From: Elusimicrobiales bacterium | Lineage (GTDB): Bacteria > Elusimicrobiota > Elusimicrobia > Elusimicrobiales > Elusimicrobiaceae | Assembly: GCA_041651175.1 (NCBI GenBank) | Contig: JBAZJT010000012.1 | Span: forward strand, 23,115 to 87,114 | Direction of reading: 5' to 3' | Length of the DNA: 64,000 nucleotides | Part shown: positions 50,177 to 57,674 of the stretch, piece by piece | Layout of the letters: each line of letters starts with the position of its first letter | Numbering within the stretch: the stretch's first letter is position 1 | Made by a program: the position numbers and the translations under genes | The notes under the pieces: generated by a model | Told to the model about the DNA's origin: nothing | The model's database searches: none | Seen by the model: only the letters and a program-made list of their open reading frames with translations

Positions 50177-51196
50177 ATGAAAACATATCGCGGGGCAATT
50201 GTCGGGTTCGGGGCGGTGGTGGAGAAGGGGCATGTGCCGGCTTTCGCGCACAAAAGCGCGCGGTTTGAGATTGTTGCTGTCGCCGACCAGTCCCCCGCCC
50301 GGCTTGAAGCGGCAAAAACGCATTACCCGTCGGCAAAATTCTACGGCAATCTTAAAAAGTTGCTTAAGGCGGAGCGCGGGCTGGATTTCGCCGTCGTCGG
50401 CACGCCGCCGCTGTATCACGCGAAGCTTTCGGCACAATGCCTTAAAGCGGGGCTGAACGTCCTGTGTGAAAAGCCGCTGGTGTTCAAATTCCGCGAGGCC
50501 AAAAAGCTGGCGGAGCTGGCAAAACGGCAGGACCGCTGCCTGTTCACCGTGCATAACTGGAAAAACGCGCCACCCATAGCCAAAGCGCTGGAACTGGTGA
50601 AATCCGGCGCAATCGGCGAGGTCCATCATGTTGAACTGCATGTGCTGAGAAGCAAGGCCGCCGCCACGGCGGGCGGCGACAACTGGCGCGAAAACCCCGC
50701 GCTCTCCGGCGGCGGCATTATGATGGACCACGGCTGGCACAATTTCTATCTCGCCCGCGCCTTCGCGGGGCAGGAACCGCTGTCCATTAAGGCCGCGCTG
50801 CGCCGCCCTGCGGAAAACTGCGCCGAGGACTGCGCCTCCTGCCTGATTGACTTCGGCGGCGCGACCGCGCTGGTTTATCTGACCTGGCGCAGCCCCATAA
50901 GGAAAAATCTCATCATCGTGTACGGCTCAAAAGGCAATATCGCGGTGCAGGACAGCGATGTAATACTGGAAACGCCCTCCGGCAGCCAGACTTTTGCGAC
51001 GGGAGACAAGCTCTCCGGCGGCTCCGCGCATCCGGTATGGATGGCCGGCCTGCTGGACGATTTCGCCGCAGAGCTGGACACCCCCGCACTGCGCGGCGAA
51101 AACATGAAGGAGGCGCTGGCCTGCGCCGCGCTTGCCGAACAGGGCTATAAATCCGCCGGAACCTGCGCCGCAAAGCGCATTGCGCTGACGGCGTAG
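50177..51196 (+). CDS. Gfo/Idh/MocA-family oxidoreductase
   Basis: A 339-residue NAD(P)-dependent dehydrogenase. The Rossmann domain begins YRGAIVGFGAVVEKGHVPAF, with AVADQSPARLEA as the second strand and the CEKPLVFKF motif near residue 96. The C-terminal catalytic domain has MMDHGWHNFYLARA, where Asp and His are the usual catalytic pair. It acts on a sugar or cyclitol that cannot be named. GGAG stands before the start. The following gene has its own promoter. Confidence 0.88.
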   Translation: MKTYRGAIVGFGAVVEKGHVPAFAHKSARFEIVAVADQSPARLEAAKTHYPSAKFYGNLKKLLKAERGLDFAVVGTPPLYHAKLSAQCLKAGLNVLCEKPLVFKFREAKKLAELAKRQDRCLFTVHNWKNAPPIAKALELVKSGAIGEVHHVELHVLRSKAAATAGGDNWRENPALSGGGIMMDHGWHNFYLARAFAGQEPLSIKAALRRPAENCAEDCASCLIDFGGATALVYLTWRSPIRKNLIIVYGSKGNIAVQDSDVILETPSGSQTFATGDKLSGGSAHPVWMAGLLDDFAAELDTPALRGENMKEALACAALAEQGYKSAGTCAAKRIALTA

Positions 51197-51217
51197 CGGC
51201 CGCGCGGCGGCGCGCGG

Positions 51218-51246
51218 TTGACAATGCAGGTGCAGCGTTGTAAACT
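51218..51246 (+). promoter_or_regulatory. Promoter of the 297-residue membrane protein, leaderless spacing
   Basis: TTGACA (51218-51223), 17 bases, TAAACT (51241-51246), then 6 bases to the ATG at 51253. The -35 is perfect consensus, and there is no room for a ribosome-binding site after the start point. Confidence 0.7.
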
Positions 51247-51252
51247 TTCGCT

Positions 51253-52146
51253 ATGGCAGCCAGGGTAAGAATCACCAATATACAGTTGTGGATAGTGTCG
51301 GCGGCCGTTATATCGTCTCTGACACTGGGGCTGGTTTACTGGATAACCCGCAGCGATTATGACGGCGGCAGGCGGGAGCGCGCCCAGATAAAATTCGTCA
51401 GCAACGACGAGATGGCGGCCAAGCTGGCCGCCGCCAACCGCGCAGCCGAGCCGGAATCCGCTGCCGCGGTGAAGGCAAGCTCCTCCAGCCTTAACATGAT
51501 GCCTTTTTACGGCAAGAAATCCCTCGCCTCCGCCACGGATGACGCGGCGCAGCGCGCCGCCGTCATGCGGGCGCTGGTCAACTGGAAAAAGGCCTGCCGC
51601 GCCGGCGCGGGAGTAACCGACGCCGCCATAAGGCTGCTGTCCGCCCCCAGCCTTTTTGAGGCGTTCGTGAACGACAAATATGTGGCAAAACTGTTCCTCG
51701 CCAGAATAAAGGAGGCGCAGCTTTACAATGACCCCCAGTCTCTGGTGAACTATATCTCCCATTCCAAGGAAATGGCCACCTTAACCGCCACCTACTCCGT
51801 TCAGACCGCCGCGGCGGACAGCCGCATGGCGGCAATAATCTGCTCCAGCCTGCTTGTCAGAACGGCGGTTAAAATACCTTCGATGCAAGGTCTCGCCTAC
51901 GACCCCGACCTGTTCGCTTCGCTGGTGCGCAAGAACGTGGGGCTGGTGTCGCTGCTGACAAATCCCACACTTGTCGCCACCATGCGCGATAACAAGGACA
52001 CCTCCGTATTCGCAGACCTGGCGGCCAATGCCGCCATATTCGCCTCCACGCCCGGACAGGATAAACCGGAGACCGCGCCCTCCGCCAAGGCCCCCAAGCC
52101 CCAGCCGCAGGCCCGGAAAAAACTTGTGCCGTTCAAAATGCACTGA
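51253..52146 (+). CDS. Membrane-anchored helical protein A
   Basis: A 297-residue protein with one N-terminal membrane helix (about 10-31, LWIVSAAVISSLTLGLVYWI), a low-complexity Ala/Ser stretch and a helical domain (about 95-260). Short helices there are punctuated by words such as LLSAPSLFEAFV and LLTNPTLVATMRDN. The end is a Pro/Lys-rich tail. The next gene has the same plan and similar words, so the two look like distant paralogues. No known domain is recognised; it faces the periplasm if the helix is an anchor. Confidence 0.7.
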   Translation: MAARVRITNIQLWIVSAAVISSLTLGLVYWITRSDYDGGRRERAQIKFVSNDEMAAKLAAANRAAEPESAAAVKASSSSLNMMPFYGKKSLASATDDAAQRAAVMRALVNWKKACRAGAGVTDAAIRLLSAPSLFEAFVNDKYVAKLFLARIKEAQLYNDPQSLVNYISHSKEMATLTATYSVQTAAADSRMAAIICSSLLVRTAVKIPSMQGLAYDPDLFASLVRKNVGLVSLLTNPTLVATMRDNKDTSVFADLAANAAIFASTPGQDKPETAPSAKAPKPQPQARKKLVPFKMH

Positions 52147-52199
52147 ACTTGCTCCCGGACAGGATTTATGAGGCAAAAAAACAGGATTTCGGCTTACCC

Positions 52200-52240
52200 G
52201 GAAATTGCAGTTGGCAGCGAGAACCGAGGCGGCGGACGGC
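52200..52240. repeat. Copy 2 of the dispersed intergenic repeat
   Basis: GGAAATTGCAGTTGGCAGCG at 52200-52219 is identical to the copy at 3156-3175, with partial similarity beyond. It is in the 218-base gap between the two membrane-anchored proteins. The rest of that gap shows no gene. Confidence 0.55.
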
Positions 52241-52364
52241 GGGGACAGCCCGCCGCGGAATTTGACAAGCATACCCGGGGAGAGGCTGCAAGCCGGCTGC
52301 CGCAAAGCCATACGGCGAAAGCCGCGATTTTCTCCCAAAAACTTTTTCTGGAGCAAGTCTGCTG

Positions 52365-53552
52365 ATGCCACAACAAAGCGACCCCAACCCTGCCGCGGGC
52401 GACGGCTGGCGGTTTCAAAACCAGACATCCGACTCCGCAGCACCGCCCGGCGCGGACCAGGCAGCCGCCCCCGCGCCGGACGCAAACCCGCCGGAAGGCA
52501 TTCCCAGGCTGTCCACCCATTCCGCGGTTTTCGGCGACACGCAGGACGAAGGGGCGAAAGTGCAGTCCTCCAGCCTCTCCGCAAAGCTCGGGGAGGAAGA
52601 GGAGCCCGACCCCTCCCAGCAGCAGGAAGATGAAGCGGATGCGGAATTCGAACGCCCGCTGTGGCTGGTATGGCTGTTTCTGGGAACGGTGTATATAATA
52701 TTGCTCTATCCGCTTTCACGCTGGATACGCCAGATAAACAGCAACGATGTCAGCCTCAACAACGTCCAGCAGGGCGCGTTCGTGTCCAAAATATCCCCCG
52801 TGGAAAGCCCGGCGGCGCGCAGGCCGCCGGAACTTCCCAGCATACCCGCAGTGCCGTATAATCGCGGCGGCCTGATACAATCCGGCGGAGCGGAGGTACA
52901 ATCCCAGGAAAGCCATCTGCCCTACTACGGCGCAGACAAATCGCGGTCCTCCGCGCCCGCCGCGCGGCAGGCGCCGCCGTCAAGGCCAGCCGCTCCCGCC
53001 GGCTCCTCCGGTGCGCCGCCGTCGCAAGGCTCGCTGATGGAGGACGCAGTAAACGGCGTCAACAAAAGGCTGACCATTTTCGGCGCAGTCAAGGGCGCCA
53101 TGACCAGCGCGGTGGAACAGGCAGCCGACAGGCCCTCCGTGGTCAAAGCCATGCTCAACAGCAACCTTATAGTGGACGGACTGCTCAGCCGCCCCGTAAG
53201 CAAAGCCATGCTTGACAACGAGCAGGCGCTTGTCGGCTTCGTCATGACAAGCCCCACCGCAAACAACTTTCTTAGCCATCCGCTGGTGCAGGGAGCCATA
53301 AGCAACGACGCCGTGATAGACGCCATCGCCAACAGCGCTTTTGTGGACAGGGTGCTGCAGTCGCCGGCGATACAACAGCTTCTGTCCGACCCGCAGACCA
53401 TGAATTTCATACTGGAAAAAAACCCCGCCATAGCCGCCATAGTGGACAAGCCCAGCGTAACCGCCGCGCTCAAGGCCAATCCCGTTACCGCGCCGTCTTA
53501 CGCCGCCGTCATGATGCTGCGCGAGAACATGCGCCAGCAGCAGCAGAGGTAG
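52365..53552 (+). CDS. Membrane-anchored helical protein B
   Basis: A 395-residue protein: a Pro/Ala/Glu-rich N-terminal region of about 97 residues, one membrane helix (PLWLVWLFLGTVYIILLYPL, about 98-118), a Pro/Ser-rich linker, and a C-terminal helical domain (about 225-385). The domain is made of short repeats such as DRPSVVKAMLNSNLIVDGL, LVGFVMTSPTANNFLSHPL and QSPAIQQLLSDPQTMNFIL. The pattern of a Pro followed by a helix every 15-20 residues is regular. There is no signal peptide. The ribosome-binding site is weak (GGAG 12 bases before). Confidence 0.7.
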   Translation: MPQQSDPNPAAGDGWRFQNQTSDSAAPPGADQAAAPAPDANPPEGIPRLSTHSAVFGDTQDEGAKVQSSSLSAKLGEEEEPDPSQQQEDEADAEFERPLWLVWLFLGTVYIILLYPLSRWIRQINSNDVSLNNVQQGAFVSKISPVESPAARRPPELPSIPAVPYNRGGLIQSGGAEVQSQESHLPYYGADKSRSSAPAARQAPPSRPAAPAGSSGAPPSQGSLMEDAVNGVNKRLTIFGAVKGAMTSAVEQAADRPSVVKAMLNSNLIVDGLLSRPVSKAMLDNEQALVGFVMTSPTANNFLSHPLVQGAISNDAVIDAIANSAFVDRVLQSPAIQQLLSDPQTMNFILEKNPAIAAIVDKPSVTAALKANPVTAPSYAAVMMLRENMRQQQQR

Positions 53553-53616
53553 CTCCCGGCGTCCGGCGAAGCCGCGACGAAAAAAGCGCTTGATTTATGC
53601 GAATCGTTTTACTAAA

Positions 53617-53632
53617 CTGTTGACGTCAACAG
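53617..53632. promoter_or_regulatory. Perfect 16-bp palindrome before the GDVSRA-repeat gene
   Basis: CTGTTGACGTCAACAG reads the same on both strands and lies 69-84 bases before the start at 53701. It includes a TTGAC that could be a -35 box, so a dimeric repressor or activator could act here. Confidence 0.5.
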
Positions 53633-53679
53633 TGAGTCTCATCCAGCCGGCGCGGCGCGCCGTTTGCATGAGACTTACT
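53631..53679 (+). promoter_or_regulatory. Structured leader of the GDVSRA-repeat gene
   Basis: AGTGAGTCTCAT (53631-53642) pairs with ATGAGACTTACT (53668-53679) with one mismatch. The 25-base interior is GC-rich and can form a smaller GGCGCGCC hairpin. The GGAGGAGG ribosome-binding site follows the stem at 53684. This may be an attenuator, an mRNA stabiliser or a protein-binding leader. Confidence 0.5.
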
Positions 53680-53700
53680 AGTTGGAGGAGGGTGACTGCA

Positions 53701-53922
53701 ATGGCAGAAAAAGTACTGAAGGTGGGAGTAAAGCGCGAGGACGGCTTCCTTTATTATATAGACAAGGACGGCGATGTGTCCCGCGCGAAGATGGCCAGAG
53801 GCGGCAAAAAGGGCGGCAAACCGCAGAAAGTGCAGAAATGCGGCATCAAAAAAGAAAAGGGATATCTCTATTACCTTGACAAAAAAGGTGATGTCTCCCG
53901 CGCCAAAATGGTCAACGCGTAA
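53701..53922 (+). CDS. Small protein with two GDVSRA repeats
   Basis: A 73-residue basic protein made of two near-copies of about 27 residues: VGVKREDGFLYYIDKDGDVSR and CGIKKEKGYLYYLDKKGDVSR, each ending AKM, joined by a Gly/Lys-rich linker (MARGGKKGGKPQKVQK). The start at 53701 follows a very strong GGAGGAGGGTGA site, and the gene has its own leader and terminator, so high expression is likely. I recall similar small proteins in other environmental phyla but know no function. The repeat could be a small beta-hairpin unit. Confidence 0.8.
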   Translation: MAEKVLKVGVKREDGFLYYIDKDGDVSRAKMARGGKKGGKPQKVQKCGIKKEKGYLYYLDKKGDVSRAKMVNA

Positions 53923-53940
53923 ACGCGTTCCCGGAATTAA

Positions 53941-53973
53941 AACCGGCCTCCCCAGCGGAGGCCGGTTTTTTTT
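53941..53973 (+). terminator. Rho-independent terminator after the GDVSRA-repeat gene
   Basis: AACCGGCCTCC and GGAGGCCGGTT form an 11-bp stem with a 5-base loop (CCAGC), followed by a run of T residues. It ends 13 bases before the folD-like start. Confidence 0.93.
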
Positions 53974-53974
53974 G

Positions 53975-53980
53975 TAGAAT
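53975..53980 (+). promoter_or_regulatory. Possible -10 box of the folD-like gene
   Basis: TAGAAT lies 6 bases before ATG 53987, immediately after the terminator. No -35 is seen because the expected position falls within the terminator stem. If used, the mRNA would be leaderless. Confidence 0.35.
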
Positions 53981-53986
53981 TTGCCA

Positions 53987-54859
53987 ATGGCAGCCACAAT
54001 ACTGGAAGGCAAAACCCTCGCCGCTCAAATCCGCGCCGGGCTTGGCGGCAGGATAGAAGCCGCCGCGCACGCAAAAGGCCGCGGCCCGCTGCTTGCCGCG
54101 GTTCACTGCCCCGGCGACGCCGCATCCGACCTTTACCTTAAAAAAGAACTGGAGGCCTGCGCTAAAACCGGCATAGCCTCGCGGGAGCATCAGCTAAAGC
54201 CGGACTGCCCCGCACGGGATTTCGCGCGGCTGCTGCGCGGGCTCTCGGAAGACAAGTCCGTGGACGCGGTGCTTGTCCCCCGCCCGCTGCCGCCGCAGAT
54301 GTCGGCGCCGCAGGCCTGGGAAGGGCTGGATCCGGCCAAGGACATAGACGGCGCCTGCGCGCTTAGCATGGGCAGGCTGTTCCTGTGCAAAAATTTCGGC
54401 GAGATAGAGCGCGGCGGGTTCTTTGCGCCCTGCACGGCCATGGCGGTGGTGCGGCTGCTGCGCCATCACGGCATTGAAATCTCCGGCAAAAAGGCGGCGG
54501 TGGCGGGGCGTTCTTCCACGGTAGGCAGACCGCTGGCGCATATGCTGGTCTGCCTGGACGCCACGGTGACAGTCTGCCACACCAGAACGCCGGACATCGC
54601 CTCCGTTTTCAAAAGCGCGGACATGGTTATCAGCGCCGCCGGCAAGGCGCGCTGGGTCAGGGCGGACATGCTGCGTCCCGGAACAGTCGTAGCCGACGTC
54701 GGCACCAATACCGACGAAAACGGCGTTTTCTGCGGCGACGTGGACTATGCCGCGGCGGAGCCGCTGGCGGCGGCCATAACGCCGGTTCCGGGCGGAGTGG
54801 GGCCTGTTACCCTGGCCTGCCTGCTTGAGAACATAGTCTCCGCTTTTGAGAGGGGCTGA
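53987..54859 (+). CDS. Divergent FolD-like protein
   Basis: A 290-residue protein with FolD architecture: the N-terminal domain, then KDIDGACALSMGRL (equivalent to KDVDG), AAVAGRSSTVGRPLAHML as the NADP-binding region, and ITPVPGGVGPVTLACLLENI at the end. The segment matching the Tyr-x-x-x-Lys motif reads LYLKKE, with Glu where the essential cyclohydrolase Lys lies. VQLPLP is VPRPLP, and PCTPRG is PCTAMA. It may therefore lack normal methylene-tetrahydrofolate dehydrogenase/cyclohydrolase activity. ATG 53987 is preferred to a TTG at 53981. Confidence 0.82.
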   Translation: MAATILEGKTLAAQIRAGLGGRIEAAAHAKGRGPLLAAVHCPGDAASDLYLKKELEACAKTGIASREHQLKPDCPARDFARLLRGLSEDKSVDAVLVPRPLPPQMSAPQAWEGLDPAKDIDGACALSMGRLFLCKNFGEIERGGFFAPCTAMAVVRLLRHHGIEISGKKAAVAGRSSTVGRPLAHMLVCLDATVTVCHTRTPDIASVFKSADMVISAAGKARWVRADMLRPGTVVADVGTNTDENGVFCGDVDYAAAEPLAAAITPVPGGVGPVTLACLLENIVSAFERG

Positions 54860-55608
54860 TGCTTCCTGGACGCCTGTTATTATGCCTGCTGTCCGCCGCG
54901 CTGCTGGTTTTCCCGCGCGCCGCCGCGGCGCAGGACGACGACGGGGGAGAGGAGACGTCCGCCCCGGCGGACGCGGGCAATTCCTCGGACTCCTTTGACG
55001 AGGACCTGCCCCAGCCGCAGCAGCCTGCGGCCAAGCCGCGCCCGGCGCCGCCCCAAGCCAAAAAAAAGCCTAAAAATCAGGCTCCGATATACCAGCCGCC
55101 TTCGGAATATTTATTCTCCATGAAGGATTCCGGGAATTACGGCTCGCTCTACATTTTTGATTCCAAAACTGGCAGGCCCAAGGACGAAAAAGCCAAACAA
55201 CTGGCCATAGAGCAGGCCCCCCCGCCGCGCGAGGTATGGCTTTTCGGCTTCAAGCCCCGGGCGGGAGCGCCGCGCCCCGCGCCGGAAAAAACCGTCGGGC
55301 ACAAGCGGCCTGCCTCCAAGGCGGAACGCAAACTGCTCGGCGTCAAGGCCAAGCACAAGGGAAAGGCAGCCGGCAAAAAAGGCAAGCTAAAACTCCCCAA
55401 AAAGAAAAAACCTGCCCCAAAACCCGCGCCCGACGCCGAGGATGAGGACAGCGGCTGGAATTCCGGCAGCGGCTCCGGCGCCTCAGTTCCGCAGCTTAAA
55501 CCAACAACATCGCTGGAGACCAGCGCCGGCGACAACAGTTCCCGCGGCCCGTCGCCTTCCAAAGACAAAAACGCCAAAGGGGAATCCCAGCCCTCTTCCG
55601 AGGAATAG
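54859..55608 (+). CDS. Exported Lys/Pro/Ser-rich protein
   Basis: A 249-residue protein with a signal peptide (about 1-24). An acidic stretch (DDDGGEETSAP) follows, then a Pro/Lys-rich part, a short non-repetitive core (YLFSMKDSGNYGSLYIFDSKTG ... REVWLFGFKPR, about 84-140) and a Lys-rich then Ser-rich tail. The start overlaps the folD-like stop (TGATG). It resembles the exported protein at 43584 in composition but not clearly in sequence. Function unknown. Confidence 0.65.
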   Translation: MLPGRLLLCLLSAALLVFPRAAAAQDDDGGEETSAPADAGNSSDSFDEDLPQPQQPAAKPRPAPPQAKKKPKNQAPIYQPPSEYLFSMKDSGNYGSLYIFDSKTGRPKDEKAKQLAIEQAPPPREVWLFGFKPRAGAPRPAPEKTVGHKRPASKAERKLLGVKAKHKGKAAGKKGKLKLPKKKKPAPKPAPDAEDEDSGWNSGSGSGASVPQLKPTTSLETSAGDNSSRGPSPSKDKNAKGESQPSSEE

Positions 55609-55653
55609 CCGGCATTGCGGATGTGCGCGCCGGACTTTGCGGCCCGCTCCGGG

Positions 55654-55683
55654 TTGACACGGCGGCAGGGCGGCGCATATAAT
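55654..55683 (+). promoter_or_regulatory. Consensus promoter of the YtkA-FtsX-ABC operon
   Basis: TTGACA (55654-55659), 18 bases, TATAAT (55678-55683): both boxes match consensus completely. The ATG at 55692 follows by 8 bases, so the transcript should be leaderless or nearly so. Confidence 0.8.
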
Positions 55684-55691
55684 TCGGATAT

Positions 55692-56105
55692 ATGAAAAAC
55701 AAAATTATCGCCGCGGCGGCCATGCTGTGCTGCGCCTGCTGCCTGGCCGCGCAGAACGCGAAACCCGCCGCCTCTCTGGCAGGAGAAGGAAAAAAAATCG
55801 CGCTCCCCTCCGGCGGCTATTTCACCTGGCAATTCGCGCAAAAACCGAAGATGGGAACCGCGATACTTAAAATACGCGCCTATTCCAAAACCGGAGAGAA
55901 AGACGCCTCCTGCAAAATCTCGGCGGAATACGGAATGCCGGAAATGCGCGCGCACGATTCGGGCGCGGTGAATTTCCGGCTCAGCAAAAAAGGGGATTAT
56001 CTGCTGCCGGTGGAAATAGCCATGCCCGGCAAGTGGCGCGTTACAATCCATATCCGGCAATCCGGCAAAGAGATATTCTCCGGCGCGATAGATTTTGATG
56101 TCTGA
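55692..56105 (+). CDS. YtkA-like exported protein
   Basis: A 137-residue protein with a signal peptide (about 1-20). A single immunoglobulin-like domain follows, ending in KKGDYLLPVEIAMPGKWRVTIHIR, as in YtkA/FixH-like proteins; such domains are linked with metal or copper handling at the envelope, although no metal site is visible here. It is the first gene of a tightly coupled operon and overlaps the next gene by 8 bases. Confidence 0.75.
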   Translation: MKNKIIAAAAMLCCACCLAAQNAKPAASLAGEGKKIALPSGGYFTWQFAQKPKMGTAILKIRAYSKTGEKDASCKISAEYGMPEMRAHDSGAVNFRLSKKGDYLLPVEIAMPGKWRVTIHIRQSGKEIFSGAIDFDV

Positions 56106-57096
56106 ACATCCTGCGGCGGTAAAAAAAATCCTGACGGGCTGCGGGCTGGCCGCGCTTGCCGGCATTCTGTATTGCGGGGCGGCGCGGGCGCAGTCCCGGC
56201 TGCTGTATCTCGAGGCGCAGGCGGTGGCCGGATATTCGCCGAACACGGGAAAGATAGTCTACTATTCCATGAACGAAAACGACGCGATGCAAAGGCCGTC
56301 GCTGGGCGCGGATTTCGTCGGAAAACTCTCCGGCGGAAACGGCGATTGGGGAACCCTCGCCCTGCAGCCGCGCATCGCCTGGAACGGGGGGCCGCAGTTC
56401 CAGTTGTATAACGGCTATCTGCGCGCCAGGACGCCGTTTTGCTATCTCTGGGCGGGGCATAACAGGACGGCAGTGGGGCTGGAATCCTATTTCGACACGC
56501 ACGGCGCGCTTTTGCAGACGCTGCCGATGTACGGCTTCGGCTTTGACAGGGACTGGGGAATAGGCGCCTCGCGCGATTTCGGCTGGGGCGGCGCCGCGTT
56601 TTCAGCCACGACGGGAAGCGGGATGCCGTTTTACATGAAAGATTCCTATCTTGTTTCCGCGCGCGTCTCGCTGGGCGCGCTGGGCAGGGACAATTACAAT
56701 GCCGGCGTCTATTTCTCCGGCGGGAGAACGCCGGACATAACCGGCTACCACGCGTCGGACCTGACGCCCATGCCCTACGGGTTCCTGGGGGCGGATTTCG
56801 CGTATCTGGTGGATAATTTTGATTTCCGCGCCGACCTGCGCAAAGGCGAAAAACAGGGCCGCGCGGCCTATGCCGCGCTGGGCAGAATAGGCGCGGGTTT
56901 TGCGGAGGAAGGCCGGCTGAAACTGGAATTGCAGCCGGTGTTTTACCTCTCCGGAGGGGAAAGCGGCTGCGATATAGCCGCCGGGGCGTCGTATGCGGTT
57001 TCGCCGGAGCTGACTCTGCGCTCGCTCTACGAGCGCAGCACAATGCCCGATGACAGCAGGCTTACGTTTCAGATGTACTATTATGTGAAAATATGA
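56098..57096 (+). CDS. Outer-membrane beta-barrel protein
   Basis: A 332-residue exported protein with a signal peptide (about 1-30, ending ARAQ). Alternating amphipathic strands follow over the whole length (LLYLEAQAVAGYSPN, YGFGFDRDWGIGASRDFGWGG, DSYLVSARVSLGAL), and the C-terminal strand is LTFQMYYYVKI. No family was recognised. ATG 56098 is preferred to TTG 56095. It could form the outer-membrane part of the exporter encoded downstream. Confidence 0.7.
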   Translation: MSEHPAAVKKILTGCGLAALAGILYCGAARAQSRLLYLEAQAVAGYSPNTGKIVYYSMNENDAMQRPSLGADFVGKLSGGNGDWGTLALQPRIAWNGGPQFQLYNGYLRARTPFCYLWAGHNRTAVGLESYFDTHGALLQTLPMYGFGFDRDWGIGASRDFGWGGAAFSATTGSGMPFYMKDSYLVSARVSLGALGRDNYNAGVYFSGGRTPDITGYHASDLTPMPYGFLGADFAYLVDNFDFRADLRKGEKQGRAAYAALGRIGAGFAEEGRLKLELQPVFYLSGGESGCDIAAGASYAVSPELTLRSLYERSTMPDDSRLTFQMYYYVKI

Positions 57097-57674
57097 GAAT
57101 CCTCTTTCTGTTCTGCGCGCTGTTCTGCGCGGCGGACTGTTTCGCCGCCGTCGGCTGCGATCTTAACGACCCGGACCGCGACATTAACCGGCTATTCCCC
57201 GGCTCTTCGGGATACAAGACGGTGTATCTTTCCGTTAAAACGCCGGAAATGCTTGCGCGTATTGAAAAACGGCTGGGCGACAAATTCCACGGCCTTTACG
57301 AGAATATCGGCGTCCCGTACACCCTTTACGAGATTTACAGGGACAAGGAAAAAATCGGCTACGTCCACGGCGTGAACCAGAAGGGCGACTACGGCGGCAT
57401 ACAGGTTTTCCTGGCGCTGGACCCGGCGGGGACGGTAAAAGCGTTCTATATCCAGAAGCTCACTTCCCGGACAGCGAAGGAATTGCGCTCAAAGGAGTTC
57501 GCCGCGCAGTTTGAGGGGCTTTCGCTGAAAAATTTCCGGGATTACGACCCGCTTTCCGGCAAAGCCGCCCCGGTCAAAAATCCGGCATCGCAGCCCGGCG
57601 GGGATTTCCTGCACGTGCTGCGCGCGGTCAAGAAAAATCTTATACTGATGGACGAGTTCGTGTTTTCAAAATGA
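57093..57674 (+). CDS. Exported FMN-bind-like protein
   Basis: A 193-residue protein with a signal peptide (about 1-19). The segment GYVHGVNQKGDYGGIQVFLA then LDPAGTVKAFYIQKLTSR resembles the FMN_bind domain of RnfG and NosR, but the Thr-containing flavinylation motif is not evident, so a covalent flavin is doubtful. ATGA overlaps join it to the genes on both sides. It may link redox state to the ABC system; this is inference. Confidence 0.6.
   Translation: MRILFLFCALFCAADCFAAVGCDLNDPDRDINRLFPGSSGYKTVYLSVKTPEMLARIEKRLGDKFHGLYENIGVPYTLYEIYRDKEKIGYVHGVNQKGDYGGIQVFLALDPAGTVKAFYIQKLTSRTAKELRSKEFAAQFEGLSLKNFRDYDPLSGKAAPVKNPASQPGGDFLHVLRAVKKNLILMDEFVFSK

Noticed and set aside
49482..50336. 284-codon minus-strand open frame
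   Set aside because: It runs antisense to the SnoaL-like gene and into the oxidoreductase gene, with no recognised motif or ribosome-binding site.
52168..52365. 65-codon plus-strand frame in the gap between the two membrane-anchored proteins
   Set aside because: No ribosome-binding site and no similarity; it overlaps the dispersed repeat and ends where the next gene starts.
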